Of a stretch of DNA of 32,750 nt, positions 25,649 to 32,750 are shown piece after piece. Location: contig NZ_RXMA01000040.1 in the NCBI RefSeq assembly GCF_003966125.1, forward strand, positions 1 to 32,750, given 5' to 3'. How positions within the stretch are numbered: the first letter of the stretch is position 1; each line of letters starts with the position of its first letter. The notes beneath the pieces are model-generated. The model made no database searches, was not told where the DNA came from, and worked only from the letters and a program-made list of their open reading frames with translations. The position numbers and the translations under genes were made by a program. The stretch comes from Azospirillum griseum. Lineage in GTDB: Bacteria > Pseudomonadota > Alphaproteobacteria > Azospirillales > Azospirillaceae.

Positions 25649-28600
25649 TCAGTTCGGGGCGCCTTCCGTTGATTCAGAAAGCAAATGGAGACGCATGGCA
25701 TCCACGCGCACCGTCGCGTTTCCCAAATGGACAAGACGGAACTCCACCCCGCCATCCGGTCTGTAGACAAGATTCGGGACATGGAAGGTGACGACGGCTC
25801 CATCGGGCAGCGAGGTTGCCGTCAGCCCGCCCGACAGCAGAACCTTGTCGTCGTCCTGGACAATTTCCATACCCAAGACCGGCTTGTGTGGGTTCTGTGT
25901 GTTCCAAACCTGCCCCGTTACCACCAGACGATAGGTGCCGCTTGGCAAAGAAATATGCTTTCCTTTCAAGACATAACCGGGAATTGCGTCAAAAGAAACA
26001 ACAAAACCTTCGCCTTCATCCAGAGAATCGACAAGGACAGTTTGATTTATTTTCTGCAATATATTCAGGCCATCGCCTTCCATATTGATTTTTTCATTGC
26101 GCTGCGTGACAAGATGGTTCCCGAGAAGCGGATTTGAGCGCTTTGATTGTTTTAGGATTGGCCACAGGGCGTGGCGCAGCGTGTTCAACTCCTCAAGCGT
26201 TTCAGCGGTCGGGGATCCCGGCGTTGTCTCCTCTACGGTCACACCCAACGCGTGCAGCCGGTTGGCGAAGTCCGCAAGGCCATCCGCATGGCCTTGAAAG
26301 GCCTCATGTTCGTCCAGCCCCCATGACGCCAGAAGCTCCGTGGTCTGCCCGGCCAAGGCACCACCGCCGTTGGGGAAGCGGTGAAACAGAACATGCCCGG
26401 CCCGCTCCATGTCGGACAGGCGAAGGGCGTTTTCCAGAAAATCGGCGGGCAAGATGGAGTCAGCCGGATGCTCACTCAATGGCAGAACGCCAGCGATCAG
26501 GACAGACACCTTGCCGCGTGAGGCAAGAAGACCCGCGTTCAGGCCACGACCAACATGTGGAATGATGTCTGTTTGACAACACGCAATGACATGATCGGCG
26601 TCACGGGCTGCGAGTTCATGAATTTCATCATACAAATCAACGATAATTCGTTCGTATGAAGAGCGATCGATGGTTTGACGGGCCAGGGCGGCGCGTAGGA
26701 TCGAACAATCCCGTTGGGCGCGGTCAACCAGCACCACCGACAAAACCGGGGTTGTGTCCGAAGGGGAAATCCGCACGGATTTTGGGCCTCGCCAACCATT
26801 CCGGCTGAGTTGCTGGCAACGATGATAGGGGCTGCTCAGACGGGCGCGGTACCCTTCGGCATCAATCATTGAGAGTCCAATCCGCGCAGCGTTCAACGAC
26901 GGCTGCGATGGCAACGGACCCTCATTCTGTTCTGCCATGAGTCGGATCAGGACATCCTGCGCTTCAACCGCCACCAAACTGCGGTTGCTCAGCCCGGTCA
27001 GAAGGGTGATCGCCGCCTTCCGTTCTTGCGGTCCGGTCAGGATTGCCAGCCGTTTGGCCAGATCCAGTTGATAGAACGGGAAGTTCGGGTCAAGCCGCAC
27101 AGCTTCGCAGGCATAATCCAGCCCGAACGCGCCGTTTCCGCTTGTGCGCGCCAGATAATGGTAAAGCGAGGCGCGGATCAGCCGGATCAGTGTGGCGCGT
27201 GAGTCATCGGAAGGCTCATGAGCCTCCGAGAATGCGGCCACCACATGATCCAGATACCCACGATAGTTGAAAAACCGCTCAAACAAATCATAGGGGAGGA
27301 CATCATCCTCCGGCGCGATGATCCATTCGGTTTCCGGAACGGCCAGGGCCGCTTCGATGTCCCGCATCGCCGTGGCCGCATCGGTCGCGGTGCCAAAATG
27401 AAGCCGTGCCCGCAGATCATTGAAGCGGAGAACCAGATCGTGGGGGCGGAGCGTCGTCCAACGGGCCTGAAGAGCAAACAGCTCATCGCGCAGGATCGCG
27501 ATGGGTGATTCGGGCGGAATCGGATCCGATCCGGGAACCGGATCATGCTCGCGCACCGCCATCAGGCGTGTGGCCAGACCGATCAGCCTTTCGCGTGCCA
27601 GATCATTGGCAATCCGCCCTGCGGCTTGCCCGTTGTTGTCCGGCGTTTGTGCAAGCCTCTGCTGGAAATGGGCGATGTTGGCGGTTTCCAACGCTTCCGC
27701 TGCTTTTTCCAACCCGCCACCGGGTTGCCATCCTTTCCAGAAGATGACGCGCTTTTGCGCGCGGTCAGCCGGTGACGGTGCCGACGCGCGGCGTGAAGAG
27801 CGTGGCCGTGTGGCCAAGACCGCGCACAGACGCAGATAGTGCGACGCCACCACATCCGGTGCCAGTGCTTGGCGCAACCGTGGCACCGCACGCCAGGCGC
27901 GCGCCTCATGATGGTCATAGTGTGCCAGGACATGACGGATCGTTTGGGCCAGCCCATCGGGAGAGGCGGAATAACTCACCAATCCATGATCGGATCCGGC
28001 GTACAAGGGCAGAACGCTGCCTTCTTGCACCAATGTGACGCACCCCATGCAGGCGGCTTCGATGCCGCGTGTCACCATGCCACCGGGGCGTCTGTAATAC
28101 GACACCGACAGCCGACTGCGGGACAGCAGGTCATAATAGGTTTCGTTGGGAATGAATCCGTTGAAACCCGCCACCTTCACGTCAGGAAGGCCGAGAATCT
28201 GGTGAAGGAGAGTGGCCTTGTCAGGATGCCAGGGAGAAAACAAGGTCCCGGAAATGAAGATATCAATGTCACGCTCTCGCCGTCGCGGTCTTGGCAACTG
28301 GATCGGGTGGGCAAAGGTTTTGGGGATGGTGGTGACAGGAACCGTCACCAGCGGGCTGACGCCCGCATGTTCCGTGTGATCGGTGACAATGATTTCGTCG
28401 AACATGCGCAACCAAGGCAGCACAGCCTGGATGTGCATGTCGTAATCAGCGGTCTGCCCCAGAAGCGGGCAAGGAAGCGTGTCGAGGTCGGGTGGTATCT
28501 GGTGCCATTCCACCATCTCGCACAGCGCAAAATCAGGTGGTTCCTGCCCCTGCCAAAGACGATGCGCAGAGGCATAGGGCGTGTTGGGGCGATCCGTGCT

Positions 28601-29020
28601 GGTGTAACCAACATTGGTCAGATCAAACTTTCCATCCAGGGCACCGCCAGCCAGAAGCACATGCGGGCCAGAGGAGGGGGAGGGCAGCAGGGACAACACC
28701 GCGATCTGCGGCTTGCGCAGCAGCGCCAGCAGAGACCGTGCGTGCGCCTGCCAGGGGGAAGAGATGCCCGCCACCCTGGACAGCAAGGCAACCGCCCCGC
28801 TCTCATCGCCAGCGATCCACAACGCGGCGGCTTCGTGAAAACGGGGAGCTTGGCCATCAAATCGGCGCAGGCCATCGATCGCGTCGTCGGTTCGACCAAT
28901 CAGACCCAGGGCGGCGTGGTGTTCCCAGAGGTCACCGCAGTCCAGCGCGATCAGTTCGGTGTAATTTCCTGATGTGAACAGGTGCCGGGCAACGTCATTT
29001 CGTGGTGTTGTTCCAGCCAT
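25649..29020 (-). CDS. Giant multidomain glycosyltransferase (CgeB-like GT, helical repeats, GT2-like, beta-rich end)
   Basis: A 1123-residue protein with four visible parts. Residues about 1-90 are helical and TPR-like. Residues about 90-400 resemble CgeB/GT4-type transferases: DIDIFISGTLFSPWH (about 250), then GGMVTRGIEAACMGCVTLVQEG (about 310-335). Residues about 430-740 are helical, with TPR-like patterns. Residues about 750-925 follow a GT2 plan (LSVVLVDRAQRDCSILRAAL, later HEAFQGHADGLADFANRL), but the usual DxD site reads LIAGVLP (about 840-846), so this domain may be inactive. Residues about 990-1123 are beta-rich, like a carbohydrate-binding jelly roll. The start ATG 29020 overlaps the upstream NUDIX gene by 70 bases; no later good start exists. 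The C-terminal part is visibly more AT-rich than its neighbours. Function unknown beyond glycan synthesis. Confidence 0.85.
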   Translation of the reverse strand: MAGTTPRNDVARHLFTSGNYTELIALDCGDLWEHHAALGLIGRTDDAIDGLRRFDGQAPRFHEAAALWIAGDESGAVALLSRVAGISSPWQAHARSLLALLRKPQIAVLSLLPSPSSGPHVLLAGGALDGKFDLTNVGYTSTDRPNTPYASAHRLWQGQEPPDFALCEMVEWHQIPPDLDTLPCPLLGQTADYDMHIQAVLPWLRMFDEIIVTDHTEHAGVSPLVTVPVTTIPKTFAHPIQLPRPRRRERDIDIFISGTLFSPWHPDKATLLHQILGLPDVKVAGFNGFIPNETYYDLLSRSRLSVSYYRRPGGMVTRGIEAACMGCVTLVQEGSVLPLYAGSDHGLVSYSASPDGLAQTIRHVLAHYDHHEARAWRAVPRLRQALAPDVVASHYLRLCAVLATRPRSSRRASAPSPADRAQKRVIFWKGWQPGGGLEKAAEALETANIAHFQQRLAQTPDNNGQAAGRIANDLARERLIGLATRLMAVREHDPVPGSDPIPPESPIAILRDELFALQARWTTLRPHDLVLRFNDLRARLHFGTATDAATAMRDIEAALAVPETEWIIAPEDDVLPYDLFERFFNYRGYLDHVVAAFSEAHEPSDDSRATLIRLIRASLYHYLARTSGNGAFGLDYACEAVRLDPNFPFYQLDLAKRLAILTGPQERKAAITLLTGLSNRSLVAVEAQDVLIRLMAEQNEGPLPSQPSLNAARIGLSMIDAEGYRARLSSPYHRCQQLSRNGWRGPKSVRISPSDTTPVLSVVLVDRAQRDCSILRAALARQTIDRSSYERIIVDLYDEIHELAARDADHVIACCQTDIIPHVGRGLNAGLLASRGKVSVLIAGVLPLSEHPADSILPADFLENALRLSDMERAGHVLFHRFPNGGGALAGQTTELLASWGLDEHEAFQGHADGLADFANRLHALGVTVEETTPGSPTAETLEELNTLRHALWPILKQSKRSNPLLGNHLVTQRNEKINMEGDGLNILQKINQTVLVDSLDEGEGFVVSFDAIPGYVLKGKHISLPSGTYRLVVTGQVWNTQNPHKPVLGMEIVQDDDKVLLSGGLTATSLPDGAVVTFHVPNLVYRPDGGVEFRLVHLGNATVRVDAMRLHLLSESTEGAPN

Positions 29021-29586
29021 GCGAGAGTCCGGTAAATTCCAATCAGGGTGGCAGCATCCTCAATCTCTGATGTTTCAGCCATATTTTTCAATGTCTTTTG
29101 ACCAAACAGGGTCACGCGGCCAAGGCCAATTTCGATTTCGCCGGACGGGTTGCCGTCCGGTTGCGCGCTTTCGGTGGTGGGTTGGCAATGCCGCGCCAGG
29201 AACAACAGGCCGCGCGCTGCCATGGTGGCCCCCTCCGGCATGAAGGAGCCGAGGGGTATCAGATTGTCCGGTTTGCAGACCAGCCCGGTTTCTTCGGTCA
29301 ACTCACGCAGGGCGGCATCTGTTGGCGTTTCCCCTTGATCAACAAAGCCTTTTACAATCTCCCAGCTGCGCTGTTCGATGGGATGGCGATGGTTGTGCAG
29401 CAGGGCAAAGCGCCCTCCCGTCTCCCCAAGCACAGCAACGCCTGTGACCATGTTTGCGTCGGAATGCACCGGCACAAGCACAAGATAGCCATCGACGGTG
29501 GTGCCGTCGCCCCGCAAGTCATCGGCGTACACGCGCCATTTGCTGTTTGTGTAGAGGAGGCGGCGGGCGGTGCGGATCGGAGTCAT
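28951..29586 (-). CDS. NUDIX hydrolase
   Basis: A 211-residue member of the NUDIX family, which hydrolyses nucleoside diphosphates linked to another group such as a sugar. The full box is present: G80 FVDQG E86, seven residues, then RELTEETGL (94-102), matching GX5EX7REUXEEXGU. The part before it (VLGETGGRFALLHNHRHPIEQRSWEIVKG) resembles ADP-sugar pyrophosphatases. ATG 29586 is chosen because it gives a normal N-terminus, although the frame is open further upstream. The gene lies 17 bases after the GHMP kinase and overlaps the giant GT gene by 70 bases. Context suggests it acts on an activated sugar in the same pathway, perhaps as a quality-control or releasing enzyme; the substrate is unknown. 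Confidence 0.9.
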   Translation of the reverse strand: MTPIRTARRLLYTNSKWRVYADDLRGDGTTVDGYLVLVPVHSDANMVTGVAVLGETGGRFALLHNHRHPIEQRSWEIVKGFVDQGETPTDAALRELTEETGLVCKPDNLIPLGSFMPEGATMAARGLLFLARHCQPTTESAQPDGNPSGEIEIGLGRVTLFGQKTLKNMAETSEIEDAATLIGIYRTLAWLEQHHEMTLPGTCSHQEITPN

Positions 29587-29603
29587 GGTCCGAACCTTTG
29601 ACG

Positions 29604-30611
29604 TCAGTCGGCACCAACCTCGTAACTCGGTTCGTAAACGATGATCTTGCTCCCGCCATAATCGATGCCGAACTTGACCGTGATCAAACGGTTCAGTCGC
29701 TCGATCAGACGGGCGCGCATTTCCGGTTTGACGAAGAACACCATGAAACCACCACCGCCAGCCCCCAGAAGCTTGCCGCCCGTGGCCCCCGCCGCCCGTG
29801 CTTCGGTGTAGATCTCGTCCACCAACGGATTGCTGACGCTGCTGGCAAGCTGACGTTTGAGCTGCCAAGCCTCGTGCATCAACTCACCCAGCCGGTAGGC
29901 CGGTTCACGCTCGTTGCTGAGCAGAGCCACACCATCGTCCACCATCGCGCGGATGCCCATCAACTGGCGTTCGCGCTGTTCCAGGTTGTCGATTTTCTCT
30001 TTGGCGACTTCCGAGGCGATGCGTGACAGCCCGGTGAAAACCAGCAGCATCGAGGACAGAAGCTCGGTGCGGCGTTCCGGGCTGATGATCAGGGGGGTGA
30101 CGGCAAAGCCGCCATCGGTGTGAAGATCAATCCGGTTCAACCCGCCATAGGCCGCCCAGATCTGATCCTGACAACCGACATTCTCACTGATCACCTGCTG
30201 TTCGATGCGGATCGCCTCGTTGGCAAGATCGTGCTTGCTGATCATTTCACCGCGCATCGCGTAGAGCGCGTTCAGCAGGCCGACCGTGAACGACGAACTG
30301 GAACCAAGACCGGAGCGCGCCGGCAAATCGGCGTCGTGATGGACCTCAAGTCCTCGCGACACGTTCATCTCGGAGAAGACGGCGCGGACGGCCGGATGCT
30401 CAATATCGCCAATGGTTTTGGCCAACTCGATCCGCGAATAGGCGATCCGGTATGTGTGCTCGAAGAAGGGGGGCAAGCTCCGGACACTGAGGTAGCAGTA
30501 TTTATCGATCGACAGCCCGAACACAGCCCCGCCATGGTGTCTCACCCAGGTCGGGTAATCGGTGCCCCCGCCGAACAGGGAGATGCGGAAAGGGGTGCGG
30601 CTGATGATCAC
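29604..30611 (-). CDS. GHMP sugar kinase (HddA-like)
   Basis: A 335-residue GHMP-family kinase closest in pattern to D-glycero-D-manno-heptose 7-phosphate kinase (HddA). It begins IISRTPFRISLFGGGTDYP; the ATP-binding motif ARSGLGSSSSF lies near residues 97-107, and the C-terminal motif GGKLLGAGGGGFMVFF is complete. GTG 30611 is chosen: GAAGGA lies upstream at suitable spacing and homologues begin at this strand; the frame opens further only to a TTG. The other GDP-heptose genes (gmhA, gmhB, hddC) are not in the window, so the true sugar substrate is open. It lies between the radical SAM gene (78-base gap) and the NUDIX gene. Confidence 0.9.
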   Translation of the reverse strand: MIISRTPFRISLFGGGTDYPTWVRHHGGAVFGLSIDKYCYLSVRSLPPFFEHTYRIAYSRIELAKTIGDIEHPAVRAVFSEMNVSRGLEVHHDADLPARSGLGSSSSFTVGLLNALYAMRGEMISKHDLANEAIRIEQQVISENVGCQDQIWAAYGGLNRIDLHTDGGFAVTPLIISPERRTELLSSMLLVFTGLSRIASEVAKEKIDNLEQRERQLMGIRAMVDDGVALLSNEREPAYRLGELMHEAWQLKRQLASSVSNPLVDEIYTEARAAGATGGKLLGAGGGGFMVFFVKPEMRARLIERLNRLITVKFGIDYGGSKIIVYEPSYEVGAD

Positions 30612-30635
30612 AGACAGTTTTCCTTCTTGGCAACA

Positions 30636-30660
30636 ATGGCCACTTTTCAAAAGCGGCCAT
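30636..30660. repeat. Hairpin between the radical SAM and GHMP kinase genes
   Basis: ATGGCC (30636-30641) pairs with GGCCAT (30655-30660), and the inner CTTTT/AAAAG also pairs, with one mismatch between the two parts. It has no T-run on either side. It lies in an AT-rich gap just before the kinase ribosome site, so it could influence processing or translation. Confidence 0.45.
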
Positions 30661-30689
30661 AAATCATTTTCTGATAATATCCATTTTTT

Positions 30690-32210
30690 CTATTCGGCAG
30701 CCAGCTCTTTATTGTCTTCCAACAAGGCACGGGCCAAGGAATATTTGGTCATCTGCTCAATGTGCTCGCGGGTTTCCCAGCCGAAACGTTGCGCTACCAT
30801 GTCCAGATAACGTTTGTTGGTGAAATATTCGGTGAATGCCTCGTCGCGGAAACGCAAAACCTCGGCAGCCGAAATTTTTTCCGTGGGAAGCGGGGTGCAA
30901 TCGTAGCTGTGCTGTGAGTAACCGCTCCACCGTTCCGGCAAGGCCCATTCCTTTTCCACCGCCATCGCGTAGAGCGGAGAACCGGGATAGGCCATGGCGG
31001 AATAGAAGTTTCCGAACTCGCAATTCAGCTCCTTGGCCAACTCCAGCGTTGCCCGCATGCTGTCCAGATCATCGTCGGGCAGGCCGAAAATGTAATTGCC
31101 AATGACATGAATGCCCGCCGCCTGGATCGACTGCACCACGACGCGGATGTCATCCTGGGTAAAGGATTTGGAGGCCCCGTCGCGCACATGCTCACTGCCG
31201 GACTCGATGCCCAGAGCCAGCCAGCGGAAACCGGCCTTGCGCAGTTTCTCCAGCATGTGCGGCTTGACCGTGTCGACACGGGCGTAGGCCCAGATGTTCA
31301 GATCATAGTTGCGCTCGATCAGCCGGTCGCAGATGGCCAACACATGACGTTCGTTCAGCACGAACATCTCATCAATGAACTTGTAGGTTTTGACGCCGTA
31401 TTCGTTGTAGAGCAGGTCGATTTCAGCGACAACCGCATCGGGTGAACGCATGCGGTAACGATTGACCCCGAATGGCGCGTTGATGCAGCAGAAGCTGCAT
31501 TTGTAAGGGCAACCCAGCGACGTGTAGATCGAGGCGTATGGCTGCCGCGCTCCAAGATCACCAAAACATTGCCAGTTGTGCGCTCTGTACTTTTCCATTG
31601 GCAGCAGGTCCCACACGTTGCCATGCAGATCCTGGTCCAAATCCCGGATCAAGGCCGGTGAGAGGTTGCTGCGAATGACCGTCTCGTCGGAGGTGCCGTT
31701 GACGGTTTCGGCGCGATAGACCAGCCCTTCGACCTTTTCCAGGGGTGGGACGTCTTCCTTCAGGGCGTCGAGCAACTGGGCAACGGTCACGGGGCCTTCG
31801 CTGTTGCAGGCGAAATCGACGGCTTCCTCGCGCAGGGTCCGTTCCGGCAGCGCAGCGACATGGCCGCCGATGATGATGATCGGTTGGTCGGGGGCGTGCG
31901 CCTTGATGGCGCGGCACGTCACCCCGGCCCCGACCATTTGCTGCGTGGAGGCTGACGGTTGATGACCAAACACCACCATGGCGACCAGACGCGGCGACAA
32001 CTCGGCAACGCGCGCCGCGACCTGATCGGCGGTCAGGTGATCGGCCTCTGCATCAATGATGTGGATGGAGTGACCACGATCGCGAACATATCCCCCAATC
32101 AGGCGACACCAGAGCGGTGGCTCAATGGCCGTCAACGTCGATCCCAAGGTTTGGTAGATTTGCGCCCGTTCACCGGGGTTGACGAGGACGAGATCGACAT
32201 TCGCGTTCAT
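30690..32210 (-). CDS. B12-binding domain radical SAM protein
   Basis: A 506-residue class B type radical SAM enzyme. Residues about 1-150 form a cobalamin-binding Rossmann domain (VDLVLVNPGE at the start, then HIIDAEADHLTADQV, then QPIIIIGGHVAALPE). The iron-sulfur motif CPYKCSFC (Cys 234, 238, 241) opens the radical SAM barrel, followed by YKFIDEMFVLNERH, LALGIESGSEHVRDG and NYIFGLPDDDLDSM. Members methylate unactivated carbons or perform ring and rearrangement chemistry on lipids, sugars and natural products. ATG 32210 is chosen because the next strand is the normal N-terminus; upstream codons are AT-rich and unlike the protein. It is the first gene of the minus-strand unit. The substrate is unknown; a sugar or polyprenyl-linked glycan is plausible from context. 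Confidence 0.92.
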   Translation of the reverse strand: MNANVDLVLVNPGERAQIYQTLGSTLTAIEPPLWCRLIGGYVRDRGHSIHIIDAEADHLTADQVAARVAELSPRLVAMVVFGHQPSASTQQMVGAGVTCRAIKAHAPDQPIIIIGGHVAALPERTLREEAVDFACNSEGPVTVAQLLDALKEDVPPLEKVEGLVYRAETVNGTSDETVIRSNLSPALIRDLDQDLHGNVWDLLPMEKYRAHNWQCFGDLGARQPYASIYTSLGCPYKCSFCCINAPFGVNRYRMRSPDAVVAEIDLLYNEYGVKTYKFIDEMFVLNERHVLAICDRLIERNYDLNIWAYARVDTVKPHMLEKLRKAGFRWLALGIESGSEHVRDGASKSFTQDDIRVVVQSIQAAGIHVIGNYIFGLPDDDLDSMRATLELAKELNCEFGNFYSAMAYPGSPLYAMAVEKEWALPERWSGYSQHSYDCTPLPTEKISAAEVLRFRDEAFTEYFTNKRYLDMVAQRFGWETREHIEQMTKYSLARALLEDNKELAAE

Positions 32211-32562
32211 GGGATTGTCGCCAGACTCGGAGCAGTGAGGAATGTGCTGTGCACCATAGGCGAGAGGCAAGAAACGGTCTATAAAAAATACATTGTCTCT
32301 CACGGCAATATTGAATGAGAAGCCCAAAACGGGGGGTGACGTATAGGGAGCGCTGCTTTGATTGCGACGTATTATTAACAAAATCTGTGAAATAAATTGT
32401 GTATAATGGAGGCAGGACTATTTGTCGCCAGCGATATATCTTGAGTGATCTCAAGAGATTTTAAGAATTCTTATGAGTGGATGAAGTGACAGCGGTCTCC
32501 ATCCAATGATGGACGTGGCTGTTTCTTTGATAATTAATTAAAAATTATAACTCGGATCATGA
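32211..32562. other. AT-rich intergenic region with hairpins
   Basis: No gene is supported here. This 352-base stretch is clearly more AT-rich than the rest. It must hold the promoter of the minus-strand radical SAM operon; a weak match is TTGCCG and TTATAG on that strand, 18 bases apart. It also holds a plus-strand TATAAT (32402-32407), a hairpin at 32439-32456, a 12-bp palindrome TAAGAATTCTTA (32462-32473) and a larger hairpin at 32489-32522. Confidence 0.65.
32414..32530 (+). ncRNA. Possible small RNA with terminator-like end
   Basis: A perfect TATAAT box (32402-32407) is followed by TCTTGAG-TGAT-CTCAAGA (32439-32456), then a 12-bp palindrome. A longer hairpin comes last: ACAGC/GCTGT outer and TCCATC/GATGGA inner stems, 32489-32522, ending in TTTCTTTG. 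A short structured transcript of about 115 bases would fit. The -35 candidate TTAACA (32375-32380) is 21 bases from the -10 box, which is too far for a normal promoter, so this is speculative. Confidence 0.2.
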
Positions 32563-32750
32563 TCAGAGAGCTATGCGGGAATCTGGGTGATGACGGTTTG
32601 AAGAGGGCGGCGTATCGAGGTGGGCGACGAAACCTGCCAGAACCTCCACGAGGGAGCGATGTCCCATGACCTTGGCGCATAAATCAGCGAGAGATTGGCT
32701 GGTGCAGTGCAGCGGGGTAGGAAGGTGGCCCCGCTGAAGCCGAGACCACG
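32563..32750 (-). CDS. Possible partial gene running off the window end
   Basis: On the minus strand an open frame enters from beyond the window and ends at a TGA (32563-32565), giving at least 62 codons. The readable part includes SLADLCAKVMGHRSLVEVL and GFVAHLDTPP, which looks protein-like, and the region is GC-richer than the adjacent stretch. I do not recognise the family. It could be the end of a transposase or another gene, or chance. Confidence 0.3.
   Translation of the reverse strand, partial: WSRLQRGHLPTPLHCTSQSLADLCAKVMGHRSLVEVLAGFVAHLDTPPSSNRHHPDSRIAL

Noticed and set aside
32563..32750. Calling the right-end partial frame a transposase
   Set aside because: No DDE motif, terminal repeat or target duplication can be seen in the available bases.

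Overview
The window looks like one end of a large plasmid or chromid from a high-GC alphaproteobacterium. Azospirillum or a close Rhodospirillales relative is the best guess: the RepA-type initiator with iterons, the plasmid-borne rhamnose/ABC-transporter polysaccharide locus and the codon use all fit. No rRNA or tRNA gene, CRISPR array or complete insertion sequence was seen.

Layout. (1) 1-1881 is a replication module. Repeated 14-bp iterons and a long inverted repeat around an AT-rich core lie upstream of repA (850-1791), and one more iteron lies downstream of it. (2) 2117-4908 holds two overlapping glycosyltransferase genes (GT2, then a GT-B enzyme) and a small proline-rich protein with a ribbon-helix-helix-like C-terminus. 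(3) 5040-8089 holds two tail-to-tail TPR/GT9-like genes that overlap at their 3' ends. (4) 8532-18855, plus strand, is the polysaccharide core: wzm-wzt ABC exporter, a 1156-residue methyltransferase/coiled-coil/GT2/GT2 protein, rmlC, rmlB, rmlD, rmlA and a UDP-glucuronate decarboxylase. (5) 18848-25542, minus strand, holds galE and then, in transcription order, manC, a small unknown gene, a type I secretion ABC transporter and its HlyD adaptor. (6) 25649-32210, minus strand, holds a B12-binding radical SAM enzyme, a GHMP sugar kinase, a NUDIX hydrolase and a 1123-residue multidomain glycosyltransferase. (7) 32211-32750 is an AT-rich, apparently mostly non-coding stretch with strong hairpins, followed by the end of a possible partial gene.

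How it fits together. The rml, uxs, galE and manC products supply dTDP-rhamnose, UDP-xylose, UDP-galactose and GDP-mannose. The glycosyltransferases build a glycan on a lipid carrier in the cytoplasm. Wzm/Wzt exports it, and the Wzt C-terminal domain suggests recognition of a finished chain end. The methyltransferase/coiled-coil/GT fusion just downstream is a good candidate for setting and capping that end. The minus-strand radical SAM/kinase/NUDIX/giant-GT group is the least explained part and the best candidate for a new glycan-modifying pathway. The type I secretion pair has no visible substrate gene.
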